A stretch of DNA of 37,645 nt, taken from the IMG/VR virus record IMGVR_UViG_3300034061_001837, positions 1 to 37,645 of that record, one strand, 5' to 3'. The translations under genes were made by a program, and so were the position numbers. Below, in pieces: positions 7,316 through 13,861 of the stretch. How positions within the stretch are numbered: the stretch's first letter is position 1; every line of letters begins with the position of its first letter. The DNA is from a virus. The notes below the pieces were generated by a model. It did no database searches. It was given only the letters and a program-made list of their open reading frames with translations, and was not told the origin of the DNA.

Positions 7316-8455
7316 ATGAATTCATTCAAGAAAATCGCACTAGCCATGGTTGCAGCCATGACTTTGGGCACAATCGTAGCAACACCTGCAAGTGCTGCTG
7401 TAATGACAGTTGCTGTAGATCTTGCTGGAACGGCTAATACAACCGCTTCATCAATCTCAACACCTGCATCATTGCCAGTACCTGCAGACAACACAGTTGA
7501 CGCTGCTGACGCACTAAAGTTCGTCGCAACAGTTGACACAGGAACAGTCGTTTCTGTAGTAACAACAAACGCAACAATCGTGTCTGCACTACACACAACC
7601 GCTGCACCAGTAACATCGGCATCAGGCTCTTCAAGCCTAAGCATTGCAACTGGTACAGGAACAACTGCAACATTCTATGTCTATACAAAGACAACAGCAA
7701 TTGGCACAGTTGTAATCAACAACGGTGGAACAACTCTTACATACTATGTACAGGGAACTGCTGGTAAGATTAATAACCTAACAGTTTCTGCACCAGCATC
7801 AGGTGCTGCAGGAACAAAGCAAGACATTCTAGTTACAGCAACAGACGTATTTGGAAACAAGGTTTCTGGTAAGTCCCTTACTGCAACAGTATTTGCTGCA
7901 ACAGCAACACTTGATTCAGCAACAGCATCAACAGGTGCTACACTTTCAGACTTTGGAGTTGCAACATTTAAGGCAACACTTCCAACAGTTGGAACACGAG
8001 CACTAGTTATGTTTGCTCCAACAACATCAACAGATGCAGTTGCAGCAGCAGTTGTAGGCTTGACTGCTCCAACACTTGCTCCATTTGCAGAGATCACAGT
8101 TCGTGATCTTGTAGGAGAACTTGCTGCTCAGATTGCTGCTAAGGATGCAGCACTTGCTGCTAAGGCAATCGCAGATGCAGCAGTCGTAAAGGCTGCTTCA
8201 GATGCAGTTGCTGCTAAGGCTGCTTCAGATGCTGCACTTGCAGCAGAGAAGGCTGCTTCAGCAAAGGCACTAGCAGATGCAAAGGTTGCTTCAGATAAGG
8301 CACTTGCAGATGCAAAGATTGCAAACGATGCAGTTGTCGCTAAGTTAACAGCAGATAACGCTGCTGCACTTAAGTCTGTAAAGGCTGCATTCAACAAGTT
8401 GGCTCTTCAATGGAACAAGAAGAATCCAAAGGCAAAGGTTACTTTGCTTAAGTAA
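7316..8455 (+). CDS. Sec-secreted Ig-like/coiled-coil surface protein
   Basis: A strong AAGGAG ribosome-binding site precedes the ATG. The protein (379 aa) starts with a classical signal peptide: basic MNSFKK, a hydrophobic core, and an ATPASA cleavage site near residue 27. The middle is Ala/Thr/Val-rich beta-sandwich sequence; around residues 155-250 it looks like a bacterial Ig-like domain (ITVSAP-like strand, DVFGNKV). The C-terminal 110 residues are an almost pure alanine/lysine/aspartate coiled coil ending in a basic tail (KKNPKAKVTLLK). It resembles an actinobacterial S-layer or envelope protein more than a virion protein. A terminator follows. Host-surface remodelling or superinfection exclusion are possibilities. 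Confidence 0.65.
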   Translation: MNSFKKIALAMVAAMTLGTIVATPASAAVMTVAVDLAGTANTTASSISTPASLPVPADNTVDAADALKFVATVDTGTVVSVVTTNATIVSALHTTAAPVTSASGSSSLSIATGTGTTATFYVYTKTTAIGTVVINNGGTTLTYYVQGTAGKINNLTVSAPASGAAGTKQDILVTATDVFGNKVSGKSLTATVFAATATLDSATASTGATLSDFGVATFKATLPTVGTRALVMFAPTTSTDAVAAAVVGLTAPTLAPFAEITVRDLVGELAAQIAAKDAALAAKAIADAAVVKAASDAVAAKAASDAALAAEKAASAKALADAKVASDKALADAKIANDAVVAKLTADNAAALKSVKAAFNKLALQWNKKNPKAKVTLLK

Positions 8456-8469
8456 TTAGTCCAACATTA

Positions 8470-8501
8470 AAGGGGTTACCAATTACGGTAGCCCCTTTTT
8501 T
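8470..8501 (+). terminator. Rho-independent terminator
   Basis: An 11-base-pair stem (AAGGGGTTACC with GGTAGCCCCTT, one G-U pair), a six-base loop and a run of six T. It closes the transcript of the secreted protein gene. Confidence 0.9.
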
Positions 8502-8515
8502 GTGCAATAAAATGG

Positions 8516-8521
8516 TATAAT
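8516..8521 (+). promoter_or_regulatory. -10 box upstream of the PA14 protein gene
   Basis: TATAAT preceded by GG lies 15 bases after the terminator and 38 bases before the proposed ATT start of the PA14 gene. It would re-start transcription for the next operon. No good -35 is seen. Confidence 0.5.
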
Positions 8522-8559
8522 CATCCTATCAGACATGTCGTCTGCAAGGGGGAAAGGTA

Positions 8560-10701
8560 ATTAAACGACTACTAAGAATAGTAACAGCCACAGTTCTAGC
8601 CTTTGGCTGGCTACTTATAGCCCCCCAGGAAGCCCACTCTGATGATCCACTCACAGTAGCAGCCCAAGAAATACAGGAACTTAACGATAGCGTAGATGAC
8701 CTTGGCTATCAGGATAACTTTATAGATCTTATAGAAATAGCAGAAAATAAGTTTGCCTCAGCCACAAATGCGAAGGAACTTAAAGATGATGCCTATGATG
8801 CTCATGAAGATGCAGTAGAGGCAGAAGCCACAGCATTAGAAGCAAAGAACCTTGCTCAGTCAAATGTGGATGGACAGACAGTAACAGTAGCCCTTGCTCT
8901 TGAGAATAGGGACAATGCCTTTCAAGACAAGAATGATGCCCAGGATGCACTTAATATAGCCAACCTTAATCTTCAAACCACACAGTCTAATATGCAGGCT
9001 GCTGAAGGAACAGGTTTGGCATACACTGTTTATACTCTTGTTAGGCAGGGTAATGTTGCTACCCCAGGATCTGTTCTTTGTTCTGGCACCTGGAACTCAA
9101 GCCATATGAGTCTTCCAGTCTGCGGAAATAGATATGAAAACCTTATAGTTAAATTTACTGGACAGATAACAGTCCCTTCATGGTTTACACAAACCTACTT
9201 TGCAGGATATACGGATGATGGTTTTAGAATGTATGTTGACGGGCAACTTGCTGTTGATAACTGGGTAGAGCAAGGGACAACTTGGAGCGATTACTCTCCC
9301 GTATATGATGTTAGTGAAGACAAAACTTTAGATGTAGAAATATGGTGGTATAACGGTGGAGGACCAGGTTCCTATCATCTTGGCTGGGCTATACCTGGTG
9401 GATGGACTGGAGCAGGATGTGATTATGCTGGAAACCCAAGAGTATGGGGACAAAATTTTAGTTGTAATCTTAATACATTTTCTTCTGGATCAGGACCAAC
9501 TCAATCACAAATAAATGCTTACAATGATGCTGTTGCAGCACAGGCTATAGCACAAACAAACTATAACAATAAATTGGCAGTATACAATGACAAACTAAGC
9601 GTATACAACTCTGAGAATACAACACTGTCATCAATGAATCAGGTTTTGCAAACTAAGACACAGGAACATCTTGATGCCGTTGCAGATACAGAAGATGCTT
9701 TAGAGTTAAAGAATAGCAAAATACAAATATATAATCAATCAATAACTGATTTAAACAATGCTATTGATGATGCATGGCGTTACTATGATGAGCAACTACA
9801 AAGAGAAATTCAGTCTGCCATTGCTCAAGCAGCAGCCAATGCTGCAGCCAATCAGCCTACCCCAGAGCCTACACCAGAACCTTCTCCAGAACCAACTGAA
9901 GAGCCAACAGATGAACCAAGCCCAGAGCCCTCACCAGACCCTACAGATGAACCAACTGAAGAACCTACACCAGAGCCTTCTCCAGAGCCCACAGTAGACC
10001 CTACGGATGAGCCTACACCTGAACCTACCCCAGAAGTTACCCCAGATCCAGAACCAACTGAAGAGCCAGTTGTAGACCCAACTGAAGAGCCTACTCCAGA
10101 GCCTTCCCCAGAACCTGGACCAGATCCAGAGCCAGAAGATAATCCTTGGACTGAACCAGATGTAGAAATCAAAGATGAAGTATTAGCAGCCCTAATTCCT
10201 GAAAAGGGAACTGGAACTTCAGAAGATTTATCTGGAGTTATTGCTAACCTTACAAGCAAGGATAATAAGTTAGTTACTCTTTCCCCTGAACAAATTACGG
10301 CAGTAAGTCAAACACTCAAAGCATTGACGCAAGAAGCAAAAGTAGAAGTTGCAGAAGACCTTGGTATTAAGCCGTCAGAAGTTGCACAGATTGCTGAGCA
10401 GATGAAGTCTAACCCAGCACTTGCAGAAGCATTTGTTGAGTTCTCAGATAGAGCAGGGGATGCAGGAGAAACCCCAATGCCATTTACATTAGCAGATGCA
10501 GTAACAGAAGTACAGACAGAAGCATTTTTAGCAGATCCACTTGGTGCAGTATTTGAAGTGGATGTTACAGAACTCCTATCTAATTTCTCTGAATTAGGTA
10601 TGGACATGACAGACGATCAGAGAGAAAAAGCCCAAGAAGTCATTATCCCAGTAATCATTGTTTCACAGATTGCAAACGTAATGATTGGGATGAGGAGGTA
10701 A
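8560..10701 (+). CDS. Secreted PA14-domain protein with coiled coils and Pro-Glu repeats; ATT start
   Basis: The frame is open upstream of the first ATG (8866). Only by starting at ATT 8560 does the product gain a proper signal peptide: KRLLRIV, a hydrophobic core, then a cleavage site near EAHS-DD. A purine-rich AAGGGGG site lies seven bases before ATT, and no ATG, GTG or TTG is available in frame there. The 713-residue protein then has helical coiled coil (about 30-145), a PA14 lectin-like domain (about 150-305; DDGFRMYVDG), a second coiled coil, a Pro-rich tract (433-526) and a C-terminal helical domain with a hydrophobic end. PA14 domains bind carbohydrates. It may be a host-envelope protein or a fibre-like virion protein. 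Confidence 0.7.
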   Translation: MKRLLRIVTATVLAFGWLLIAPQEAHSDDPLTVAAQEIQELNDSVDDLGYQDNFIDLIEIAENKFASATNAKELKDDAYDAHEDAVEAEATALEAKNLAQSNVDGQTVTVALALENRDNAFQDKNDAQDALNIANLNLQTTQSNMQAAEGTGLAYTVYTLVRQGNVATPGSVLCSGTWNSSHMSLPVCGNRYENLIVKFTGQITVPSWFTQTYFAGYTDDGFRMYVDGQLAVDNWVEQGTTWSDYSPVYDVSEDKTLDVEIWWYNGGGPGSYHLGWAIPGGWTGAGCDYAGNPRVWGQNFSCNLNTFSSGSGPTQSQINAYNDAVAAQAIAQTNYNNKLAVYNDKLSVYNSENTTLSSMNQVLQTKTQEHLDAVADTEDALELKNSKIQIYNQSITDLNNAIDDAWRYYDEQLQREIQSAIAQAAANAAANQPTPEPTPEPSPEPTEEPTDEPSPEPSPDPTDEPTEEPTPEPSPEPTVDPTDEPTPEPTPEVTPDPEPTEEPVVDPTEEPTPEPSPEPGPDPEPEDNPWTEPDVEIKDEVLAALIPEKGTGTSEDLSGVIANLTSKDNKLVTLSPEQITAVSQTLKALTQEAKVEVAEDLGIKPSEVAQIAEQMKSNPALAEAFVEFSDRAGDAGETPMPFTLADAVTEVQTEAFLADPLGAVFEVDVTELLSNFSELGMDMTDDQREKAQEVIIPVIIVSQIANVMIGMRR
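9856..10137 (+). repeat. Proline-rich P-E-P/T-D-E-P repeat tract
   Basis: About 94 codons encode near-continuous tetrapeptides such as TPEP, SPEP, TEEP, TDEP and VDPT. Such tracts form extended, stiff spacers. The regular prolines flanked by Ser, Thr and acidic residues are the kind of sequence prolyl hydroxylases and O-glycosyltransferases act on. The DNA repeats are imperfect, so the tract has been kept by selection rather than by very recent slippage. Confidence 0.9.
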
Positions 10702-10702
10702 T

Positions 10703-10909
10703 ATGAAAATAATCAAAAAGGTTGTGAAGGGATTCTTCACATGGCTTAAAGATGCAGGGGTGGAAGTAATTGCACAGGCCTTTACTCTCCTTGGCTTCTT
10801 CATCGCATGGCTAACTTTGACGGGATCAGCAAGAGACATTGTTGGTATTGCAGTACTTGCAACTACGGTAATCTGGCTTATTACAATCCCACTAAGAAAG
10901 GAGGACTAA
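10703..10909 (+). CDS. Small membrane protein (68 aa), holin-like candidate
   Basis: GAGGAGG just upstream, within the end of the PA14 gene, serves as ribosome-binding site. A basic N-terminus (KIIKKVVKG) is followed by two hydrophobic segments (about 22-42 and 46-63) and a charged KED tail. The size and two-segment layout fit class II holins, but no family is recognised. It is paired with another small membrane protein directly downstream, a common holin/antiholin arrangement; the endolysin, however, is 4 kb away. Confidence 0.5.
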   Translation: MKIIKKVVKGFFTWLKDAGVEVIAQAFTLLGFFIAWLTLTGSARDIVGIAVLATTVIWLITIPLRKED

Positions 10910-10911
10910 AT

Positions 10912-11196
10912 ATGGCAACTAAAAAGGTAGTAGAGCCTCCTAAGAAGGAGCACCCACAAAAGGCAATCACTAATATCTTGATGCGTATAGTAGCAGTGTT
11001 TGCTGCTTCTGGTCTATCAGTACTTGGTGCTGGAGCAGTTGTTGGAATTGACACAGTTCAGGCAGTGTTCTTAGCAGGACTATTAGGCGTAGCAACAGTC
11101 ATTGAAAGACTGGCAAGGGCTTTTTTGGACGATGGAAAACTCACATTGGCAGAGATCAATGATGCGTTTAAAACGGTAGATAAAAAGGCTAATTAG
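10912..11196 (+). CDS. Small membrane protein (94 aa), holin-like candidate
   Basis: Start at ATG 10912, preceded by AAGGAGGAC, two bases after the preceding stop. A basic Pro/Lys-rich N-terminus of about 20 residues leads into two hydrophobic stretches (about 22-45 and 48-63), then an amphipathic, charged C-terminus (DDGKLTLAEINDAF). The build is that of a two-pass holin or a membrane accessory. No specific family is recognised. Confidence 0.55.
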   Translation: MATKKVVEPPKKEHPQKAITNILMRIVAVFAASGLSVLGAGAVVGIDTVQAVFLAGLLGVATVIERLARAFLDDGKLTLAEINDAFKTVDKKAN

Positions 11197-11212
11197 TCAT
11201 TATTGACGGTAG

Positions 11213-11268
11213 TTGACAGCCCTCTCTGGGCAATGGTATACTTGAGTATCACCTATCTGGAGAGGGCT
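11213..11268 (+). promoter_or_regulatory. Promoter inside an inverted repeat that can mask the RBS of the Ntn-hydrolase gene
   Basis: TTGACA (11213-11218), an 18-base spacer and TATACT (11237-11242) form a good promoter. The nine-base sequence AGCCCTCTC (11218-11226) is perfectly complementary to GAGAGGGCT (11260-11268). The right arm contains the ribosome-binding site GGAGAGGG, seven bases before ATG. Transcripts from this promoter start near 11249 and lack the left arm, leaving the site free. Read-through transcripts carry both arms and would hide it. Confidence 0.6.
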
Positions 11269-11273
11269 TTGTC

Positions 11274-11798
11274 ATGACCTGTATTGCTGTAGTAAAACAT
11301 GAAGATAAAATCTACATGGCTGGAGATCGTGGAGCATCAGACGATGGTACTATTCTAGCACTTGATGCACCAAAGGTTTGGAAGATAGGTCCTTATCTTA
11401 TTGGCTATGCTGGATCAATGGACGGAGAAAGAATCCGTTTTAACTTTAAGCCAAGTGCCCCTAACATTAAAGATACAGATAAGTTTATGCAGACAAGGTT
11501 TATTAAAGAACTCAAAGAATTTTATAATGAATTCTGGGTTGACACATCCAAAGACGGAGATCTTGGTTTGATTATTGCAGTTCGTGGAGAGATTTACGAA
11601 CATAGTTCTGGAGACATGTCTTTATCTAAGTATATGCTGCCTTATCTTGCTATGGGATCTGGAGCAGAGTATGCCTATGGGGTTTTATATGCAACAGATA
11701 AGCAGAAAAATGCAAGAAATAGAGTAGTCCAAGCAGTTAATGCTGCAATTAAATTTAACCCATCTTGTATGGGCCCAGTTGACGTAGTAAGCCTTTAG
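11274..11798 (+). CDS. Proteasome-beta/HslV-like Ntn hydrolase
   Basis: A 174-residue protein that, after removal of Met1, begins with Thr as N-terminal nucleophile. Counting from that Thr, the family's catalytic residues fall at their canonical places: T1, D17 (AGDRGAS) and K33 (DAPKVWKIG), followed by GYAGS matching the G47 region. The C-terminal half has LAMGSGAEYAYGVL, typical of HslV and proteasome subunits. It would act as an oligomeric peptidase in the cytoplasm; no unfoldase partner (HslU, Mpa) is visible. Expression appears controlled by a structured promoter/RBS region. Confidence 0.78.
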   Translation: MTCIAVVKHEDKIYMAGDRGASDDGTILALDAPKVWKIGPYLIGYAGSMDGERIRFNFKPSAPNIKDTDKFMQTRFIKELKEFYNEFWVDTSKDGDLGLIIAVRGEIYEHSSGDMSLSKYMLPYLAMGSGAEYAYGVLYATDKQKNARNRVVQAVNAAIKFNPSCMGPVDVVSL

Positions 11799-11813
11799 TA
11801 GTATACTTATTAT
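11779..11813 (+). promoter_or_regulatory. Complete leaderless promoter (-35, -10, N6, ATG)
   Basis: TTGACG (11779-11784), a 17-base spacer, TATACT (11802-11807), six bases, then ATG at 11814. It lies inside the end of the Ntn-hydrolase gene. This is the clearest full example of the leaderless pattern in the window. Confidence 0.75.
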
Positions 11814-12032
11814 ATGAGCGAAGAATTTGAAGAGATACTAAAAGATATTAAGAACATTGAGTCAGACTTTGACGAGTTTGAGATCTGGCTTGAAAATGGA
11901 ATTGAGCGGGGATGGATAACTGAACCGTTCTGTAATACTCATGAAGGAGATCCCTACATGACAGATGAAGAAGCAGCAGAATGGGAAGAAGGCGGAGACC
12001 CATGCCAAGTGGTTTTAAAAATCAAACAATAA
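11814..12032 (+). CDS. Small acidic protein (72 aa)
   Basis: No ribosome-binding site; ATG lies six bases after a TATACT box, so a leaderless start is expected. The product is strongly acidic (many Glu/Asp), with two cysteines near the C-terminus and no membrane segment. No family recognised. It ends 20 bases before the subtilase gene. Acidic phage micro-proteins often act as decoys or inhibitors, but nothing here proves it. Confidence 0.6.
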   Translation: MSEEFEEILKDIKNIESDFDEFEIWLENGIERGWITEPFCNTHEGDPYMTDEEAAEWEEGGDPCQVVLKIKQ

Positions 12033-12052
12033 CAACAAACAAGGAGAATAAA

Positions 12053-12928
12053 ATGAAGAAAGCACTACTAGCAATACTATCAATTGCAATTGCATTTACA
12101 GCAGTTGCCCCAGCACAAGCACAGGATGAGAGAGTCTTAGCAATCATTGACTCTGCCATTAACTCAAATAACTTTCCATCAATAATTCATGAAGTTTGTT
12201 TTACAACAGTAAAGAGCATGTCATGCCCTAATGGTCAGTTGTTTATGGAAGGACCAACGGCAGCATCAGCGCCATGGCCAATGCATAAGAATAAGACAAC
12301 TTTTGACCTAAACAATGCGACATTCCATGGTGATGCTATGGTTAAGTCCGCCTTGACAGTAAATCCAAACTTAAAGATTGTATTTATTCGATTTAACGAT
12401 GTCACAACTCTTGGAAACTCACGAGGAGATGCAAAAGCCCTGGCCTTGGCATTTGATTGGGTATCAAAGAATGCATCTAAGTACAGCATCGATGCTCTTT
12501 CAGTAAGTCAGTCCTCAGTAAGTGCAGGAAATCTTGCACTGTGTACAAGAGATACAGTTACCATTAATGCAGTAGCATCATTGAGTGCTAACAACATTCC
12601 AGTTTTTGTTGCAACTGGCAATGACCGTCGAACAGATGTTATCGGATTTCCATCATGCGTTAATGGTGTAATTCCTGTTGGAGCACTTGCAAATGCAACT
12701 CAACTTGAAAGAGCAACCAATACAGGACCTGGCCTTGCGATGGTTTCACCTGGTAAGGTAAGCATCACAAAGTATAATGGGTCTCCAACAGATACTGCTG
12801 GAAGTTCTGTAGCAACTGTAGTTTCTGCAGCATCCTATGTAAATCGCAACACCTTTAAAACTTTTGGAGAGTATCTATCATCTCTTCCAAAGATTTTAAT
12901 TGGTACAGCATCATACATTCGTAACTAA
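12053..12928 (+). CDS. Secreted subtilisin-like (S8) serine protease
   Basis: Start at ATG 12053 with AAGGAG seven bases upstream. A Sec signal peptide (MKKALLAI..., cleavage after APAQA near 23) opens a 291-residue protein. The subtilase triad is present: D33 in AIIDSAI, H92 in FHGDAM, S252 in TAGSSVATV, and the oxyanion Asn190 in VFVATGN. It is short for a subtilase and has no obvious propeptide or anchor. It should act outside the membrane, on host envelope proteins or on exported phage proteins such as the neighbouring PA14 protein. No homologous housekeeping role is evident. Confidence 0.8.
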   Translation: MKKALLAILSIAIAFTAVAPAQAQDERVLAIIDSAINSNNFPSIIHEVCFTTVKSMSCPNGQLFMEGPTAASAPWPMHKNKTTFDLNNATFHGDAMVKSALTVNPNLKIVFIRFNDVTTLGNSRGDAKALALAFDWVSKNASKYSIDALSVSQSSVSAGNLALCTRDTVTINAVASLSANNIPVFVATGNDRRTDVIGFPSCVNGVIPVGALANATQLERATNTGPGLAMVSPGKVSITKYNGSPTDTAGSSVATVVSAASYVNRNTFKTFGEYLSSLPKILIGTASYIRN

Positions 12929-12963
12929 ATAATAGTCCTAGGTATGACTTTAAACTGCCCCAT

Positions 12964-13036
12964 TGCCCTATAACTCAGTTGGTAGAGTGCCGAACTGTTA
13001 ATTCGGATGTCCCTGGATCGAGGCCAGGTGGGGCAG
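12964..13036 (+). tRNA. tRNA-Asn (GTT)
   Basis: A cloverleaf folds: acceptor TGCCCTA/TGGGGCA, D stem ACTC/GAGT with AGTTGGTA loop, anticodon stem CCGAA/TTCGG with loop CTGTTAA (anticodon GTT), T stem CCTGG/CCAGG. The T loop reads ATCGAGG, so the usual first T of TTC is A. The discriminator is G and CCA is not encoded. Just upstream, TGCCCCA (12956-12962) could pair even better with the 3' acceptor strand. Confidence 0.85.
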
Positions 13037-13047
13037 CAAGGATAGTG

Positions 13048-13053
13048 TATAAT
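13048..13053 (+). promoter_or_regulatory. -10 box after tRNA-Asn
   Basis: GTG-TATAAT sits 12 bases after the tRNA and 43 bases before the next ATG, giving a leader that includes a GGGAGA ribosome-binding site. Confidence 0.5.
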
Positions 13054-13096
13054 TGTTATAGCAATATCCAGCAATACAGAATAAGGGAGATAAACA

Positions 13097-13762
13097 ATGT
13101 TAAACACCAATGGTCCTGACACACAAAGTAACAGACCACATAAGTTTTTTGAAAGATATCTAGATAATGATTTAGATGAACTTGCTAAGTTTTTAGAAGT
13201 AAAGTACCAACTAATTAAGGACGCACAACTTCGTGGTGTAAGCACAATGGAAAATGACGAAGGATTCTGGTTAGAGTCTGGAAGTTTGTCAACTGTAAAA
13301 TGGAGAGAGTACAATGTGTTTCAACTTTATCATCCTTCTCTGCATAAGTTATACTCAGAATTATCAAATACAGTTAAAGAGGCATGTCTTTATTACGGAG
13401 TAGATTTTGAAAAACAACAATATTATGTTCAAGGTTGGTTTAATATTAATGAAGCAGGAAATGGAAAACTGAACTGGCATGATCATGGTGCTCCAGGGGC
13501 TCCTAATTTTCATGGATACTATTGTGTAAAGGCTGAACCATCAACCACCTATTACAGACTTTTTGGTGATCCAAACAAAGAAGTTGCAAACCATAATATT
13601 GACAATAGGATGATTGTTTCAGAAATGGGTCATCCACACGCCCAGGGTGATTGGGACTGGCCTGGATCAAGAATTACAGTTGCTTATGATATTCAGCCTC
13701 TAAGGTCTTTGCTGAATGCTGGTAAGCATACGATAGAACAGCATTGGATACCATTGCTTTAA
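13097..13762 (+). CDS. Putative 2OG-Fe(II) oxygenase (PF13759-like)
   Basis: 221 residues. The core WFNINEAGNGKLNWHDHG (114-131) followed by a GYYCV strand, then MGHPHAQG and SRITVAYDI (191-199), matches phage oxygenases in which an N-x-H-x-H segment, an S/G-x-Y-Y strand, a distal His and a final Arg (R192 here) line the iron/2OG site. H128 and H130 flank D129. Substrate unknown. It differs from the other oxygenases in the window, which have the compact prolyl-hydroxylase form, so it was probably acquired separately. GGGAGA serves as ribosome-binding site. Confidence 0.65.
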   Translation: MLNTNGPDTQSNRPHKFFERYLDNDLDELAKFLEVKYQLIKDAQLRGVSTMENDEGFWLESGSLSTVKWREYNVFQLYHPSLHKLYSELSNTVKEACLYYGVDFEKQQYYVQGWFNINEAGNGKLNWHDHGAPGAPNFHGYYCVKAEPSTTYYRLFGDPNKEVANHNIDNRMIVSEMGHPHAQGDWDWPGSRITVAYDIQPLRSLLNAGKHTIEQHWIPLL

Positions 13763-13763
13763 A

Positions 13764-13850
13764 ATGAAAAAAATAATTAAAGTTATAAGGTACTACATTA
13801 TTAAAAGAAGAATTAAAAAAAGTTCTACAGATAATGACTATATTTATTAG
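13764..13850 (+). CDS. Basic micro-protein (28 aa), possible
   Basis: ATG one base after the oxygenase stop opens a 28-codon frame with a very basic sequence (KKIIKVIRYYIIKRRIKKSS) and an acidic end. No ribosome-binding site of its own; coupling to the upstream gene could translate it. It fills the gap before the carbamoyltransferase. Function unknown and the coding call is tentative. Confidence 0.4.
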   Translation: MKKIIKVIRYYIIKRRIKKSSTDNDYIY

Positions 13851-13861
13851 TTTGGAGATCA

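Noticed and set aside
7744-8397. Long minus-strand alanine-rich frames opposite the secreted protein gene
   Set aside because: Low-complexity shadows of the Ala/Lys coiled coil, with no ribosome-binding site or promoter.
8866-8868. ATG 8866 as start of the PA14 protein
   Set aside because: It would cut off a signal peptide and a coiled coil encoded in the same open frame upstream, and has no good ribosome-binding site.
9852-10259. Minus-strand frame of 135 codons rich in GSGSG and SSVGS
   Set aside because: It is the antisense of the Pro-Glu repeat tract; the repeat keeps the opposite frame open by composition alone.
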